Source of the DNA: Paenacidovorax monticola
GTDB taxonomy: Bacteria; Pseudomonadota; Gammaproteobacteria; Burkholderiales; Burkholderiaceae_C
NCBI RefSeq assembly: GCF_014489595.1
Contig: NZ_CP060790.1
Span: 4,402,001 to 4,466,000, forward strand
DNA: 64,000 nt
Reading direction: 5' to 3'
A program made the position numbers and the translations under genes. Below, in pieces: positions 21,567 through 29,847 of this stretch (positions are counted from its first letter, which is position 1; every line of letters starts with the position of its first letter). The notes under the pieces are model-generated. The model worked only from the letters and a program-made list of their open reading frames with translations. It did no database searches and had not been told where the DNA came from.

Positions 21567-22043
21567 ATGCAGACGGAACTGGATCGCATCGACCGCCAGC
21601 TGGTGCACGCGCTGCAGGATGACGCGCGGCTGACCTCGGGCGAGCTCGCGCAGATGGCGCACCTGTCGCAGTCGCCGTGCTGGCGGCGCGTCAAGCGGCT
21701 GGAGGACGATGGGGTGATCCGCGGCTACCACGCGGTGCTCAACCGCCGCGCGCTCGGTTTCGGCGTGCTGGCGTTCGTGATGGTGGGCATCGACCACCAG
21801 ACCGAGGTGTCGTCCGTGGCGTTCGAGGAAGCCGTCTGCGCCATCCCCGAGGTAGTCATGTTCCACGGCATCTCGGGGCCCGAGGATTTCCTGCTCGTGG
21901 TCGTGGCGCGCGACCTCGACGCCTACTCCGAGCTGCTGCAGCGGCGCCTGCACCGGCTGCCCGGCGTGCGGCACGTGCGCACGCATTTTTCGCTGCAGGA
22001 GTTCAAGGGCCAGGTGGGCGGCCTGCCCGTGCCGCTGGGTTGA
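21567..22043 (+). CDS. kynR: Lrp/AsnC family regulator of kynurenine genes
   Basis: A 158-residue Lrp/AsnC protein. N-terminal helix-turn-helix: LDRIDRQLVHALQDDARLTS and MAHLSQSPCWRRVKRLEDDG. C-terminal RAM ligand-binding domain: VMVGIDHQTEVSSVAFEEAV, then HGISGPEDFLLVVVARDLDAY. Its position divergent from kynBUA matches KynR, which activates these genes in response to kynurenine in other proteobacteria; the name is by context. It ends four bases before a convergent gene. Confidence 0.85.
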   Translation: MQTELDRIDRQLVHALQDDARLTSGELAQMAHLSQSPCWRRVKRLEDDGVIRGYHAVLNRRALGFGVLAFVMVGIDHQTEVSSVAFEEAVCAIPEVVMFHGISGPEDFLLVVVARDLDAYSELLQRRLHRLPGVRHVRTHFSLQEFKGQVGGLPVPLG

Positions 22044-22046
22044 GCC

Positions 22047-22367
22047 TCAGTACGGCCCGCCCTCCAGGGCAGCGAGGCCGTGGCGCTGGCGCGCGCGGTT
22101 GCAGGCGTCGCTGCCCGCCTCGAATTCGCGGCAGGGCGAGGGCCGCCACTCGTAGATGCCGCAAGCCACGCGCTCGCCCAGGCGGCCGGTGAGCGCCGCG
22201 CAGCGCGGCGGCACATGGTCGGTGCCGCGCATGCGGCGCAGGCTGTCGTTGACTTCCATGGCCAGGCCATCGGGCACGCTGCCATCCAGCTCCTGTGCTT
22301 CATGGGCGGAGAAATCGACGCGGAAGCTCGCGCAGCAGGCGCCGCAGCTCAGGCAGGGGTGGGTCAT
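22047..22367 (-). CDS. YkgJ-type zinc/iron-chelating cysteine cluster protein
   Basis: A 106-residue protein beginning MTHPCLSCGACCASFRVDFS; the CxxCGACC cluster is the family hallmark. Further Cys are in PPRCAALTG, RVACGIYEWRPSPCREFEAG and SDACNRAR. Members are thought to bind zinc or an iron-sulfur cluster, with unknown function. Divergent from feoA with 150 bases between. Confidence 0.85.
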   Translation of the reverse strand: MTHPCLSCGACCASFRVDFSAHEAQELDGSVPDGLAMEVNDSLRRMRGTDHVPPRCAALTGRLGERVACGIYEWRPSPCREFEAGSDACNRARQRHGLAALEGGPY

Positions 22368-22474
22368 CGGGAGGGGCAACGGCAGGGAATCCAGTCCTTG
22401 ATTGTGCGCCCATGAACCCCCGGCCCGGGCCATGGTTCTGACCCGCATCAAGCGGGGCCCCTTCGGATGAGAGA

Positions 22475-22496
22475 AAATGCAAATAAGAATTAATAC
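22475..22496. promoter_or_regulatory. Possible Fur box upstream of feoA
   Basis: AAATGCAAATAAGAATTAAT in an otherwise GC-rich region resembles overlapping NAT repeats of the Fur box (GATAATGATAATCATTATC). It lies about 25-40 bases before feoA, where iron repression is expected. Match is imperfect. Confidence 0.5.
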
Positions 22497-22517
22497 CAAA
22501 CAAACGCCGTGGTGAAG

Positions 22518-22832
22518 ATGACCCCAGACGCCGCCGGGCCCATGCTCGACCCGAAGACCCGCCCGCAGGCGCCAGGCATGGGGCTGGATGCCCTGCCACG
22601 CAGGGTGCCCGCCCGGGTCGTGGACCTGCAGCCGGCGCGCGACGCGCGCGAGCAGGAGGTGCTGCTGCGGCTCATGGAGATCGGCTTCCTGCCCGGCGAG
22701 CCCGTGCGCATCCTGGCCTGTGGATTCCCGGGGGGCGATCCGCTTGCCGTGCGCGTGGGGCAGGCCACGTTCGCGTTGCGCCGCCACGAGGCCGCGATGG
22801 TGCGCGTGCAAGTCCAGCAGGAGCCCGCATGA
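22518..22832 (+). CDS. feoA: Ferrous iron transport protein FeoA
   Basis: Small SH3-like cytoplasmic partner of FeoB. The core runs LRLMEIGFLPGEPVRILACG and GQATFALRRHEAAMVRV, typical FeoA. The N-terminal 40 residues are an unusual Pro-rich extension; GTG codons at 22509 and 22512 and a later ATG are alternative starts, and none has a clear ribosome site. It overlaps feoB by four bases (ATGA). Confidence 0.88.
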   Translation: MTPDAAGPMLDPKTRPQAPGMGLDALPRRVPARVVDLQPARDAREQEVLLRLMEIGFLPGEPVRILACGFPGGDPLAVRVGQATFALRRHEAAMVRVQVQQEPA

Positions 22833-24706
22833 GCAGCGTGCCATCCGTTCCCCTGCGCATCGCGCTGCTGGGCAACCCCAACTGCGGCAAGACCGCGTTG
22901 TTCAACCTCATGACCGGCGCACGCCAGAAGGTGGCCAACTACGCGGGCGTCACCGTGGAGCGCAAGGAAGGCCTGCTGCACACGGCCGGTGGCCGCCGCG
23001 TGCGCGTGCTGGACCTGCCCGGCACCTACAGCCTCAATGCCCACAGCCTGGACGAAGCCATCACCCGCGACATCGTCATGGGACGGCACCGCAGCGAGGC
23101 GCCGCCCGAGCTGCTCGTGTGCGTGACCGACGCCACCCACCTGCGCCTGAACCTGCGCCTGGTGCTGGAGGCGCGCGCGCTGGGCCTGCCCATGGTGCTG
23201 GTGCTCAACATGAGCGACATGGCCGAGCGCCAGGGCATTGTGATCGACCGGGAGGCCCTGGGGCGGGCGTTGGGCGTGCCCGTGCTCTCCAGCGTGGGCG
23301 TGCGCCAGGACGGCGCGCAGGAGCTGCTGCGCTGGCTCGATGCCGTGGAGCCCGTGCCGCCGCCGGCCCTGGGCCTGTCGCTGAGCGCCGACCCGCAGCA
23401 GCGCGTGCTCGATCTGCACCGCGAGGTCCAGCGCGTCATGGCGCTGGCCGTGCGCGAGACGGCCGCCGGTCGGCGGCTGGACGACCGCCTCGACGCCGTG
23501 GCCCTGCATCCGCTGTGGGGCATGCTGCTGCTCGCGGCCACGCTGTTCCTGATGTTCCAGGCCGTGTTCAGCTGGGCGCAATGGCCCATGGACGCGATCA
23601 AGGACGGCGTGGCGGCCCTGGCCGCCTGGGTGGGGGCCCACATGCCCGAAGGGGTGCTGCGCAGCCTGCTTACCGACGGCGTGCTGGCCGGCGCGGGCAG
23701 CGTGCTCGTGTTCCTGCCGCAGATCCTGATCCTGTTCCTGTTCATCCTCGCGCTCGAGGATTCCGGCTACCTGCCGCGCGCTGCCTTTCTGCTCGACCGG
23801 ACGATGGGGGCCGTGGGGCTGTCGGGGCGCTCGTTCATCCCGCTGCTGTCGAGCTTTGCGTGCGCGGTGCCGGGCATCATGGCCACGCGCTCGATCTCCA
23901 GCTGGCGCGACCGGCTCGTCACCATCCTCATCGCGCCGCTCATGACCTGCTCGGCGCGCCTGCCCGTGTACGCGCTGCTGATCGGTGCCTTCATTCCCGG
24001 GCGCACCGTGGGCGGCATCTTCAACCTGCAGGGGCTGGTGCTGTTCGGCCTCTACGTGGGCGGCATCGCGAGCGCGATGGGCGTGGCGGCCGTGGCCCGG
24101 CTCGAGCGGCGTGGCGCGGGCCCCACGCCGCTCCTGATGGAGTTGCCGGCCTACCGCTGGCCCAGCCTGCGCAGCCTGGCCCTTGGCCTGTACGAGCGGG
24201 CCCTGATCTTCCTGCGCCGCGTGGGCGGCATCATCCTCGCGGTCTCCATCCTGCTGTGGTTCCTGTCGTCCTACCCCGCGCCGCCCGATGGGGCGGCGGG
24301 CGCGGCCATCCAATACAGCTTCGCAGGCCGCATCGGCCATATGCTGGGCATGCTGGTGGCACCCATCGGCTTCAACTGGCAGATCGCCATCGCGCTCGTG
24401 CCCGGCATGGCCGCGCGCGAAGTGGCCGTGAGTGCGCTCGGAACGGTGTACGCGCTCTCGGCCACGGGCGAGGAGGTGGCGGAACAGCTCGGACCGCTGA
24501 TCGCGGGCAGCTGGTCGATGGCCACGGCGCTGTCGCTGCTCGTGTGGTTCGTCTATGCGCCGCAGTGCATCTCGACGATCGCCGCCGTGCGCCGCGAGAC
24601 CAACAGCTGGCGCTATCCGTTGCTGATGGCGGGCTACCTGTTCGCGCTGGCCTATGGCGCGAGCTTCGTCACGTACCGGGTGGCGCTGGCGCTCGGAGGG
24701 GGGTGA
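22829..24706 (+). CDS. feoB: Ferrous iron transporter FeoB
   Basis: A 625-residue inner membrane Fe(II) permease. N-terminal GTPase: G1 GNPNCGKTALFN, G3 DLPGTYSLNAHSLDE, G4 NMSD. A short helical spacer precedes the membrane domain, which begins near residue 225. Gate motifs LLSSFACAVPGIMATR and APQCISTIAAVRRETNSWR carry the conserved Cys residues. It is shorter than the E. coli protein (about 770 residues), like other compact FeoB proteins. Confidence 0.96.
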   Translation: MSSVPSVPLRIALLGNPNCGKTALFNLMTGARQKVANYAGVTVERKEGLLHTAGGRRVRVLDLPGTYSLNAHSLDEAITRDIVMGRHRSEAPPELLVCVTDATHLRLNLRLVLEARALGLPMVLVLNMSDMAERQGIVIDREALGRALGVPVLSSVGVRQDGAQELLRWLDAVEPVPPPALGLSLSADPQQRVLDLHREVQRVMALAVRETAAGRRLDDRLDAVALHPLWGMLLLAATLFLMFQAVFSWAQWPMDAIKDGVAALAAWVGAHMPEGVLRSLLTDGVLAGAGSVLVFLPQILILFLFILALEDSGYLPRAAFLLDRTMGAVGLSGRSFIPLLSSFACAVPGIMATRSISSWRDRLVTILIAPLMTCSARLPVYALLIGAFIPGRTVGGIFNLQGLVLFGLYVGGIASAMGVAAVARLERRGAGPTPLLMELPAYRWPSLRSLALGLYERALIFLRRVGGIILAVSILLWFLSSYPAPPDGAAGAAIQYSFAGRIGHMLGMLVAPIGFNWQIAIALVPGMAAREVAVSALGTVYALSATGEEVAEQLGPLIAGSWSMATALSLLVWFVYAPQCISTIAAVRRETNSWRYPLLMAGYLFALAYGASFVTYRVALALGGG

Positions 24707-24709
24707 TCC

Positions 24710-24943
24710 ATGGTGCAGGAGATCGTCGTTGGCGTGATCGTCGCACTGGCCGCGGCCTATGTGGTGTGGCGCTACCTGCCCGCGCCGTGGCGCCAGCGCC
24801 TGCGGCGCGTGCATCCCGCGCTGGCCGAGGCGCCAGGGTGCGGCGGCTGCAGCGCCTGTGGCAGCGAGAGCGGTGGCTGCGGCCCGGAAAAGGAAAAGGC
24901 CACCCGGACGGTGGCCCTTCCCGTGTCGCGGCGCGACCCCTGA
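24710..24943 (+). CDS. Small Cys-rich membrane protein of the feo operon (DUF6587-like)
   Basis: A 77-residue protein with one N-terminal helix (EIVVGVIVALAAAYVVWRYL), a basic stretch and a cysteine-rich tail (CGGCSACGSESGGCG). It starts three bases after feoB. Comparable FeoB-associated Cys-rich membrane proteins occur in many feo operons instead of FeoC; iron-handling is inferred from position only. Its stop codon abuts the argF stop on the other strand. Confidence 0.75.
   Translation: MVQEIVVGVIVALAAAYVVWRYLPAPWRQRLRRVHPALAEAPGCGGCSACGSESGGCGPEKEKATRTVALPVSRRDP
24894..24922 (-). terminator. Terminator of argF, lying inside the preceding gene's 3' end
   Basis: GGCCACC (24898-24904), loop CGGAC, GGTGGCC (24910-24916). 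Read on the minus strand the hairpin is followed by TTTTCCTTTTCC, so it terminates argF. On the plus strand it lies within the coding tail of the small Cys-rich gene. Confidence 0.78.
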
Positions 24944-25855
24944 TCAGGCCACGCGGCCCAGCAGAAGGTACTCCATGAGCGCCTTCTGCACGTGCATCCG
25001 GTTTTCCGCCTCGTCCCAGACCACGGATTGGGGGCCGTCGATTACGTCGCCCTCGACCTCCTCGCCACGGTGCGCGGGCAGGCAGTGCATGAACAGCGCG
25101 TCGGGCTTGGCCACGGCCATCATCTCGGCGTCCACGCACCAGTCGGCGAAAGCCAGCCTGCGCGCTTCGTTCTCGGCCTCGTAGCCCATGCTGGTCCACA
25201 CGTCGGTGGTGACCAGGTCGGCACCGCGGCAGGCGTCCATGGGGTCCTTGAAGACCTGGTAGCAGTCCCGGCGCGAAACGCCGGCCACGGCGGCGTCCAC
25301 CTCGTAGCCGCTCGGGGTGCTCAGGTGCACCTTGAAGTCCAGCAGCTCCGCCGCCTGCAGCCAGGTGTTGGCCATGTTGTTGCCGTCGCCCACCCAGGCC
25401 ACGGTCTTGCCGCGGATGGAGCCCCGGTGCTCGATGAAGGTGAAGAGGTCGGCCAGGATCTGGCAGGGGTGGAACTCGTTCGTGAGGCCATTGATGACGG
25501 GCACGCGCGAGTGCGCGGCGAAGCGCTCGATCTTCGTCTGCTCGAACGTGCGGATCATCACCAGGTCCACCATGCGGCTGATGACCTTGGCGCTGTCCTC
25601 GATGGGCTCGGCGCGGCCCAGCTGGCTGTCGCCCGTGGTCAGGTGCACCACGGAGCCGCCGAGCTGGTACATGCCGGCCTCGAAGCTCACGCGCGTGCGC
25701 GTGCTGGCCTTCTCGAAGATCATGGCCAGCGTGCGGTCCGTGAGCGGATGGTGCTTTTCGTAGGCCTTGAACTTCTTCTTGATGAGCGCCGCGCGCTCGA
25801 ACAGGTAGCCGTACTCGTCGGCCGTGAGGTCCTTGAATTGCAGGTAATGCTTCAT
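24944..25855 (-). CDS. argF: Ornithine carbamoyltransferase
   Basis: Makes citrulline from ornithine and carbamoyl phosphate in arginine synthesis. The 303-residue protein has the carbamoyl phosphate motif EKASTRTRVSFEAGMYQLGG, HPCQILADLFTF and the ornithine/catalytic motif MHCLPAHRGEEV. Ten bases after argD on the same strand, so an argD-argF operon. Confidence 0.96.
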   Translation of the reverse strand: MKHYLQFKDLTADEYGYLFERAALIKKKFKAYEKHHPLTDRTLAMIFEKASTRTRVSFEAGMYQLGGSVVHLTTGDSQLGRAEPIEDSAKVISRMVDLVMIRTFEQTKIERFAAHSRVPVINGLTNEFHPCQILADLFTFIEHRGSIRGKTVAWVGDGNNMANTWLQAAELLDFKVHLSTPSGYEVDAAVAGVSRRDCYQVFKDPMDACRGADLVTTDVWTSMGYEAENEARRLAFADWCVDAEMMAVAKPDALFMHCLPAHRGEEVEGDVIDGPQSVVWDEAENRMHVQKALMEYLLLGRVA

Positions 25856-25865
25856 GGTGAACGTT

Positions 25866-27062
25866 TTACTCGGCGAGTAGCGCCTTGACCAGGGGGGTGA
25901 GCAGCGCCACGATCTCGTCGGCCTCGGCGGTGGTGAGGATCAGCGGCGGCACGATGCGGATCACGCTCTCGGCCGTCACGCTGATGAGCAGGCCAGCCTC
26001 GGCCGCGCGGCCCACCAGAACGCCGCAGGGCTTGGCCAGTTCCACGCCCAGCATCAGGCCCTGGCCGCGCACTTCCTTCACGCCGGGCAGTCCGCCCAGC
26101 TCGCGCTCCAGCGCGGCCTTGAGGTGGGCGCCCACGGCGGCGGCGTTGGCCAGCAGGCCGTCCTCTTCCATGATGCGTACCGTCTCGACGCCCGCGCGCA
26201 TGGCCAGCGGGTTGCCGCCGAAGGTCGTGCCGTGGTTGCCGGGCTGCAGCACGTTGGCGGCCTTGGGGCCTGCCACGACGGCGCCGATCGGTACGCCCGA
26301 GCCCAGGCCCTTGGCCAGGGGCATCACGTCGGGCGTGATGCCGGCCCACTGGTGTGCGAACCACTTGCCCGTACGGCCCATGCCGCACTGCACCTCGTCG
26401 ATCATCATCAGCCAGCCGCGCTCGTCGCAGAGCTTGCGCAGCTGCTGCAGGTATTCGATGCGCATTGGGTTGATGCCGCCTTCGCCCTGGATGGTCTCGA
26501 AGAACACGGCCACCACGTTGGGGTTGCCCTCGGTGGCCTTCTTGATGGCCTCGATGTCGTTGAGCGGCACGCGGATGAAGCCGTCCACGAGCGGGCCGAA
26601 GCCGCTGTGGATCTTGGGGTTGCCCGTGGCCGACATGGTGGCGATGGAGCGGCCATGGAAGGCCTTCTCGTAGACCACGATCTCGGGCTTGGCGATGCCC
26701 TTGTCCACGCCGAACTTGCGCGCGATCTTGATCGCGGCCTCGTTGGCTTCCAGCCCGGAGTTGCAGAAGAACACGTTGCTCATGCCGGTCAGCTCGACCA
26801 GCTTGGCGGCGAGCTTTTCCTGGCCCGGCACGTGGTAGTAATTGGAGGTGTGGATCAGCTTGGCGATCTGGTCCTGCAGCGCGGGCACCAGCTTGGCGTG
26901 GTTGTGGCCCAGCGTGTTCACGGCGATGCCGCCCAGCGCATCGAGGTACTGCTTGCCGTTCACGTCCCACACGCGGCAGCCCTGGCCTCGCTCGAGGGCG
27001 ATGGGTACGCGGCCATAGGTGTTCATCACGTGGGGCGAGGCAGCCTCAATGAAAGCGGTCAT
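25866..27062 (-). CDS. argD: Acetylornithine aminotransferase
   Basis: PLP aminotransferase (class III) acting at N-acetylornithine, often also in lysine synthesis. Start MTAFIEAASPHVMNTYGR at 27062, with GGAG seven bases upstream; 398 residues. Motifs: FFCNSGLEANEAAIKIAR, YEKAFHGRS, MIDEVQCGMGRTGKWFAHQ and PLAKGLGSGVPIGA with the PLP lysine. The longer open frame up to 27530 is upstream non-coding sequence. Confidence 0.95.
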   Translation of the reverse strand: MTAFIEAASPHVMNTYGRVPIALERGQGCRVWDVNGKQYLDALGGIAVNTLGHNHAKLVPALQDQIAKLIHTSNYYHVPGQEKLAAKLVELTGMSNVFFCNSGLEANEAAIKIARKFGVDKGIAKPEIVVYEKAFHGRSIATMSATGNPKIHSGFGPLVDGFIRVPLNDIEAIKKATEGNPNVVAVFFETIQGEGGINPMRIEYLQQLRKLCDERGWLMMIDEVQCGMGRTGKWFAHQWAGITPDVMPLAKGLGSGVPIGAVVAGPKAANVLQPGNHGTTFGGNPLAMRAGVETVRIMEEDGLLANAAAVGAHLKAALERELGGLPGVKEVRGQGLMLGVELAKPCGVLVGRAAEAGLLISVTAESVIRIVPPLILTTAEADEIVALLTPLVKALLAE

Positions 27063-27223
27063 GCAGAGATCTCCAATGCAGCAAGGCGGTGGTGGCGCGG
27101 CCTGCGGGTGGCGGGCGTTGCCGAAAAAACGAAGCACGATTCTAGAGTGCGCTGCATGGCGGGACGTTGACGATTGCGCATCACTCCAATGAGCCCACGC
27201 GGCAGTGGGGTAGAAGAGGGTAG

Positions 27224-27239
27224 CTCTTATATAAGAGTT
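27224..27239. promoter_or_regulatory. Perfect CTCTTATATAAGAG palindrome
   Basis: CTCTTATATAAGAG (7+7) lies between divergent argD and the DUF3579 gene, in the only AT-rich patch of the 246-base gap. It also contains a -10-like TATAAG. The shape recalls operators of GntR-family regulators of TCA genes in betaproteobacteria, from memory. Confidence 0.5.
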
Positions 27240-27308
27240 AGAATCTACAGGCTTTGCGCCATGGCGGCGATCCCGCTGGCGCCACCCCTCCCCACGAGCG
27301 CAATCCCG

Positions 27309-27623
27309 ATGGTCTCCCCTACCACCAAAGAAGTCTTCATCCAGGGCGTCACCCTTGACGGGAGAACCTTCCGGCCCAGCGACTGGGCCGAGCGCCTGGC
27401 CGGTGTGATGAGCCAGTTCCGCCCGGGCGGGGCCCAGCCGGGCAGCCACCTGAGCTACTCGCCCTGGTGCATCCCCACCACGCTGAACGGGGTGAAGTGC
27501 GTGGTTGTGCACCGCGACCTGCAGGGGCATGAGCCCATGGCCTGGGACTTCGTGCTCAACTTCGCCAAAGACAACAACTTACAGGTGGCCGAGGCCTGCC
27601 TGCTCCCCGATCCCAAGGCCTGA
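27309..27623 (+). CDS. DUF3579 domain protein
   Basis: A 104-residue protein starting MVSPTTKEVFIQGVTLDGRT and including FRPSDWAERLAGVMSQF and VKCVVVHRDLQGHEPMAWDF, the conserved core of this betaproteobacterial family of unknown function. An upstream in-frame ATG at 27261 would add 16 residues with little family similarity. Confidence 0.85.
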   Translation: MVSPTTKEVFIQGVTLDGRTFRPSDWAERLAGVMSQFRPGGAQPGSHLSYSPWCIPTTLNGVKCVVVHRDLQGHEPMAWDFVLNFAKDNNLQVAEACLLPDPKA

Positions 27624-27639
27624 CCCCTCAGGCCTTTTT
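27615..27639 (+). terminator. Terminator of the DUF3579 gene
   Basis: AAGGCCTGA, loop CCCC, TCAGGCCTT then TTTC. The 9-base-pair stem begins inside the last codons and includes the stop codon. Confidence 0.85.
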
Positions 27640-27680
27640 CTTTGCTGGGGCTCGAACGCCGCCGCCCTTTCTGCGGGCAC

Positions 27681-27704
27681 AAAAAAACCGCCCGAAGGCG
27701 GTTT
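27681..27704 (-). terminator. Terminator of rpsT
   Basis: On the minus strand AAACCGCC, loop TTCG, GGCGGTTT followed by more T (seven A on the plus strand at 27681-27687). A UUCG tetraloop hairpin 73 bases past the rpsT stop. Confidence 0.88.
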
Positions 27705-27776
27705 CTCTGCTTTGCTGACAGCGCACCCGTTACAAACGGCGGACGGCGAGGTCGTCCGGGCTGTTTGCCTGAAGGG

Positions 27777-28076
27777 TCAGGCGGCCAGGGCCAGGGCTTT
27801 CACCTTGGCGGACAGGCGGCTCTTGTCGCGAGCGGCCTTGTTCTTGTGGAAGATGCCCTTGTCGGCGATCGTGTCGACGACGGCTTGCATCTTGGCGAAC
27901 AGTTCGGTTGCCTTGGTCTTGTCGCCGGCCACAACGGCCTTCTCGACGTTCTTGACCGCGGTACGGTACTTGGAGCGCAGCGAGGTGTTCGCAGCGTTCA
28001 GCTTGACGTCCTGGCGGGCGCGCTTGCGGCCCGAGGCCAGGCGGGGGTTCTTTTTCTTCGGCTTAGCAGATGCCAT
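27777..28076 (-). CDS. rpsT: 30S ribosomal protein S20
   Basis: A 99-residue basic protein, [20 protein letters not shown] onward, binding 16S r[22 protein letters not shown] and [20 protein letters not shown] are the conserved helices. Slightly longer than the 87-residue E. coli protein. Monocistronic with its own terminator. Confidence 0.97.
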   Translation of the reverse strand: MASAKPKKKNPRLASGRKRARQDVKLNAANTSLRSKYRTAVKNVEKAVVAGDKTKATELFAKMQAVVDTIADKGIFHKNKAARDKSRLSAKVKALALAA

Positions 28077-28245
28077 GGTAAATGTTCCTTGTGTCTGAGG
28101 ATGATGTCAGCAAAGCCGACCATTATAGCCCAGGCTGCTTTTTGGGTGCATATCCCTCCTGGCGAGCCCTGGGGCGGGTAAGCAGACGCAACAGCGGCGC
28201 CACGCGCGCGCCGGGCCGGCGGTGGCTGCGAATACACTCCAGGCG

Positions 28246-29811
28246 GTGTCTCTGTTCAAAGCCGCTTCCACCGTCTCCCTGCTGACCTTGGCCTCCCGGG
28301 TGACCGGGCTGGCACGTGACCTGCTGATGGCATCGATCTTCGGGGCCAACGCGCTCACCGATGCCTTCAACGTCGCGTTCCGCATTCCCAACCTGTTCCG
28401 CCGGCTGTTCGCCGAAGGGGCATTCAGCCAGGCCTTCGTGCCGGTGCTCGCGGCATCCAAGGCGCAGCATGGCGAGGAGGCCACGCGCGGGCTGATCGCC
28501 AGCGTGGCCACCGTGCTGGCCTGGGTGCTGCTGCTGACCTGCGTGGCGGGCGTGCTGGGCGCGCCGCTGCTCGTGTGGCTGCTGGCGAGCGGCCTGCGCC
28601 AGAACCCCGAGAGCTACCAGGCCGCCGTGCTCATGACGCGCTGGATGTTCCCCTACATCGGCTTCATGTCGCTCGTGGCCCTGTCGGCCGGTGTGCTCAA
28701 TACCTGGAAGCGCTTCGCCGTGCCGGCGGCCACGCCCGTGTTGCTCAACCTGTGCATGATCGCCGCGGCCTGGCTGGGTGCCCCCCAGCTGGCGGCGCGC
28801 GGCATCGAGCCCATCTATGCCATGGCGGGGGGGGTGATGCTGGGCGGCGTGCTGCAGCTGGCCGTGCAGTTGCCCGTGCTGTTCCGCCTGGGCCTGCTGC
28901 CGCGCATCGGCCTCACCTGGGGGGCGGTACGCGCCGCCTATGGCGACGAGGGGGTGCGCCGCATCCTCAAGCTCATGGCGCCCGCGTTGCTGGGCGTCGG
29001 GGTGGCGCAGGTCTCGCTCATGATCAACACCCAGATCGCCTCGTACCTTGCGCCGGGCAGCGTGACCTGGCTGTTCTATGCCGACCGCCTCATGGAGTTT
29101 CCCACCGCGCTGCTGGGCGTGGCGCTCGGCGTGGTGCTGACCCCGCAACTGGCGGCGGCCCGGGCCGCGGGCGACGGCGACCGCTATTCCGCCATGCTTG
29201 ACTGGGGCCTGCGCATCGTCGTGCTGCTGTCGGTACCCTGTGCCATCGGCCTGCTCGTCTTCGCCGGGCCGCTCGTGGCCACCTTGTTCCACTACGGTGC
29301 GCTGCAGGACAGCGATGTGGGCCAGATCGCACGTGCGTTGGCCGGCTATGGCGCGGGGCTGCTGGGGCTGGTGGCCATCAAGGTGCTGGCGCCGGGCTAC
29401 TACGCCAGCCAGGACATCCGCACGCCCGTGCGCATCGCGATCGCGGTGCTGGTCATTACCCAGTTGCTCAACCTGGCGCTGGTGCCCTGGATCCAGCATG
29501 CGGGTCTGGCGCTGTCGATCGGCCTGGCGGCACTGGTGAATGCGCTGTGGCTGCTGGTGGGGCTGCTGCGCCGCGGCAGCTACCGCCCGCAGCCCGGATG
29601 GTCGCGTTTCGTGCTGCAGGTGGTGGCCGCCAGCGCGCTCATGGCCGTGCTGCTGGCCTGGGCCGCGCAGCATTTCGACTGGGTGGCCCTGCGCGCGCAT
29701 GGCGCCCAGCGGGTGGGGCTGCTGTCGCTGGTGCTGGGGGCTGCCATCGTGCTGTATTTTGGTGCGCTCTGGGCTTCCGGGCTCAAGCTGCGGCAACTGC
29801 TGAAGCGCTGA
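28246..29811 (+). CDS. murJ: Lipid II flippase MurJ
   Basis: Inner membrane MOP-superfamily protein flipping lipid II for peptidoglycan synthesis; 521 residues and about 14 helices. The start GTG at 28246 gives MSLFKAASTVSLLTLASRV, the normal MurJ N-terminus; the GTG eight codons earlier (28222) is less likely. Conserved parts: SRVTGLARDLLMASIFGA, FRIPNLFRRLFAEGAFSQAF and the ending GLKLRQLLKR. Confidence 0.95.
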   Translation: MSLFKAASTVSLLTLASRVTGLARDLLMASIFGANALTDAFNVAFRIPNLFRRLFAEGAFSQAFVPVLAASKAQHGEEATRGLIASVATVLAWVLLLTCVAGVLGAPLLVWLLASGLRQNPESYQAAVLMTRWMFPYIGFMSLVALSAGVLNTWKRFAVPAATPVLLNLCMIAAAWLGAPQLAARGIEPIYAMAGGVMLGGVLQLAVQLPVLFRLGLLPRIGLTWGAVRAAYGDEGVRRILKLMAPALLGVGVAQVSLMINTQIASYLAPGSVTWLFYADRLMEFPTALLGVALGVVLTPQLAAARAAGDGDRYSAMLDWGLRIVVLLSVPCAIGLLVFAGPLVATLFHYGALQDSDVGQIARALAGYGAGLLGLVAIKVLAPGYYASQDIRTPVRIAIAVLVITQLLNLALVPWIQHAGLALSIGLAALVNALWLLVGLLRRGSYRPQPGWSRFVLQVVAASALMAVLLAWAAQHFDWVALRAHGAQRVGLLSLVLGAAIVLYFGALWASGLKLRQLLKR

Positions 29812-29847
29812 CTTGACGCCTCAGGGCCCCCGCCGTACAACCATTCC

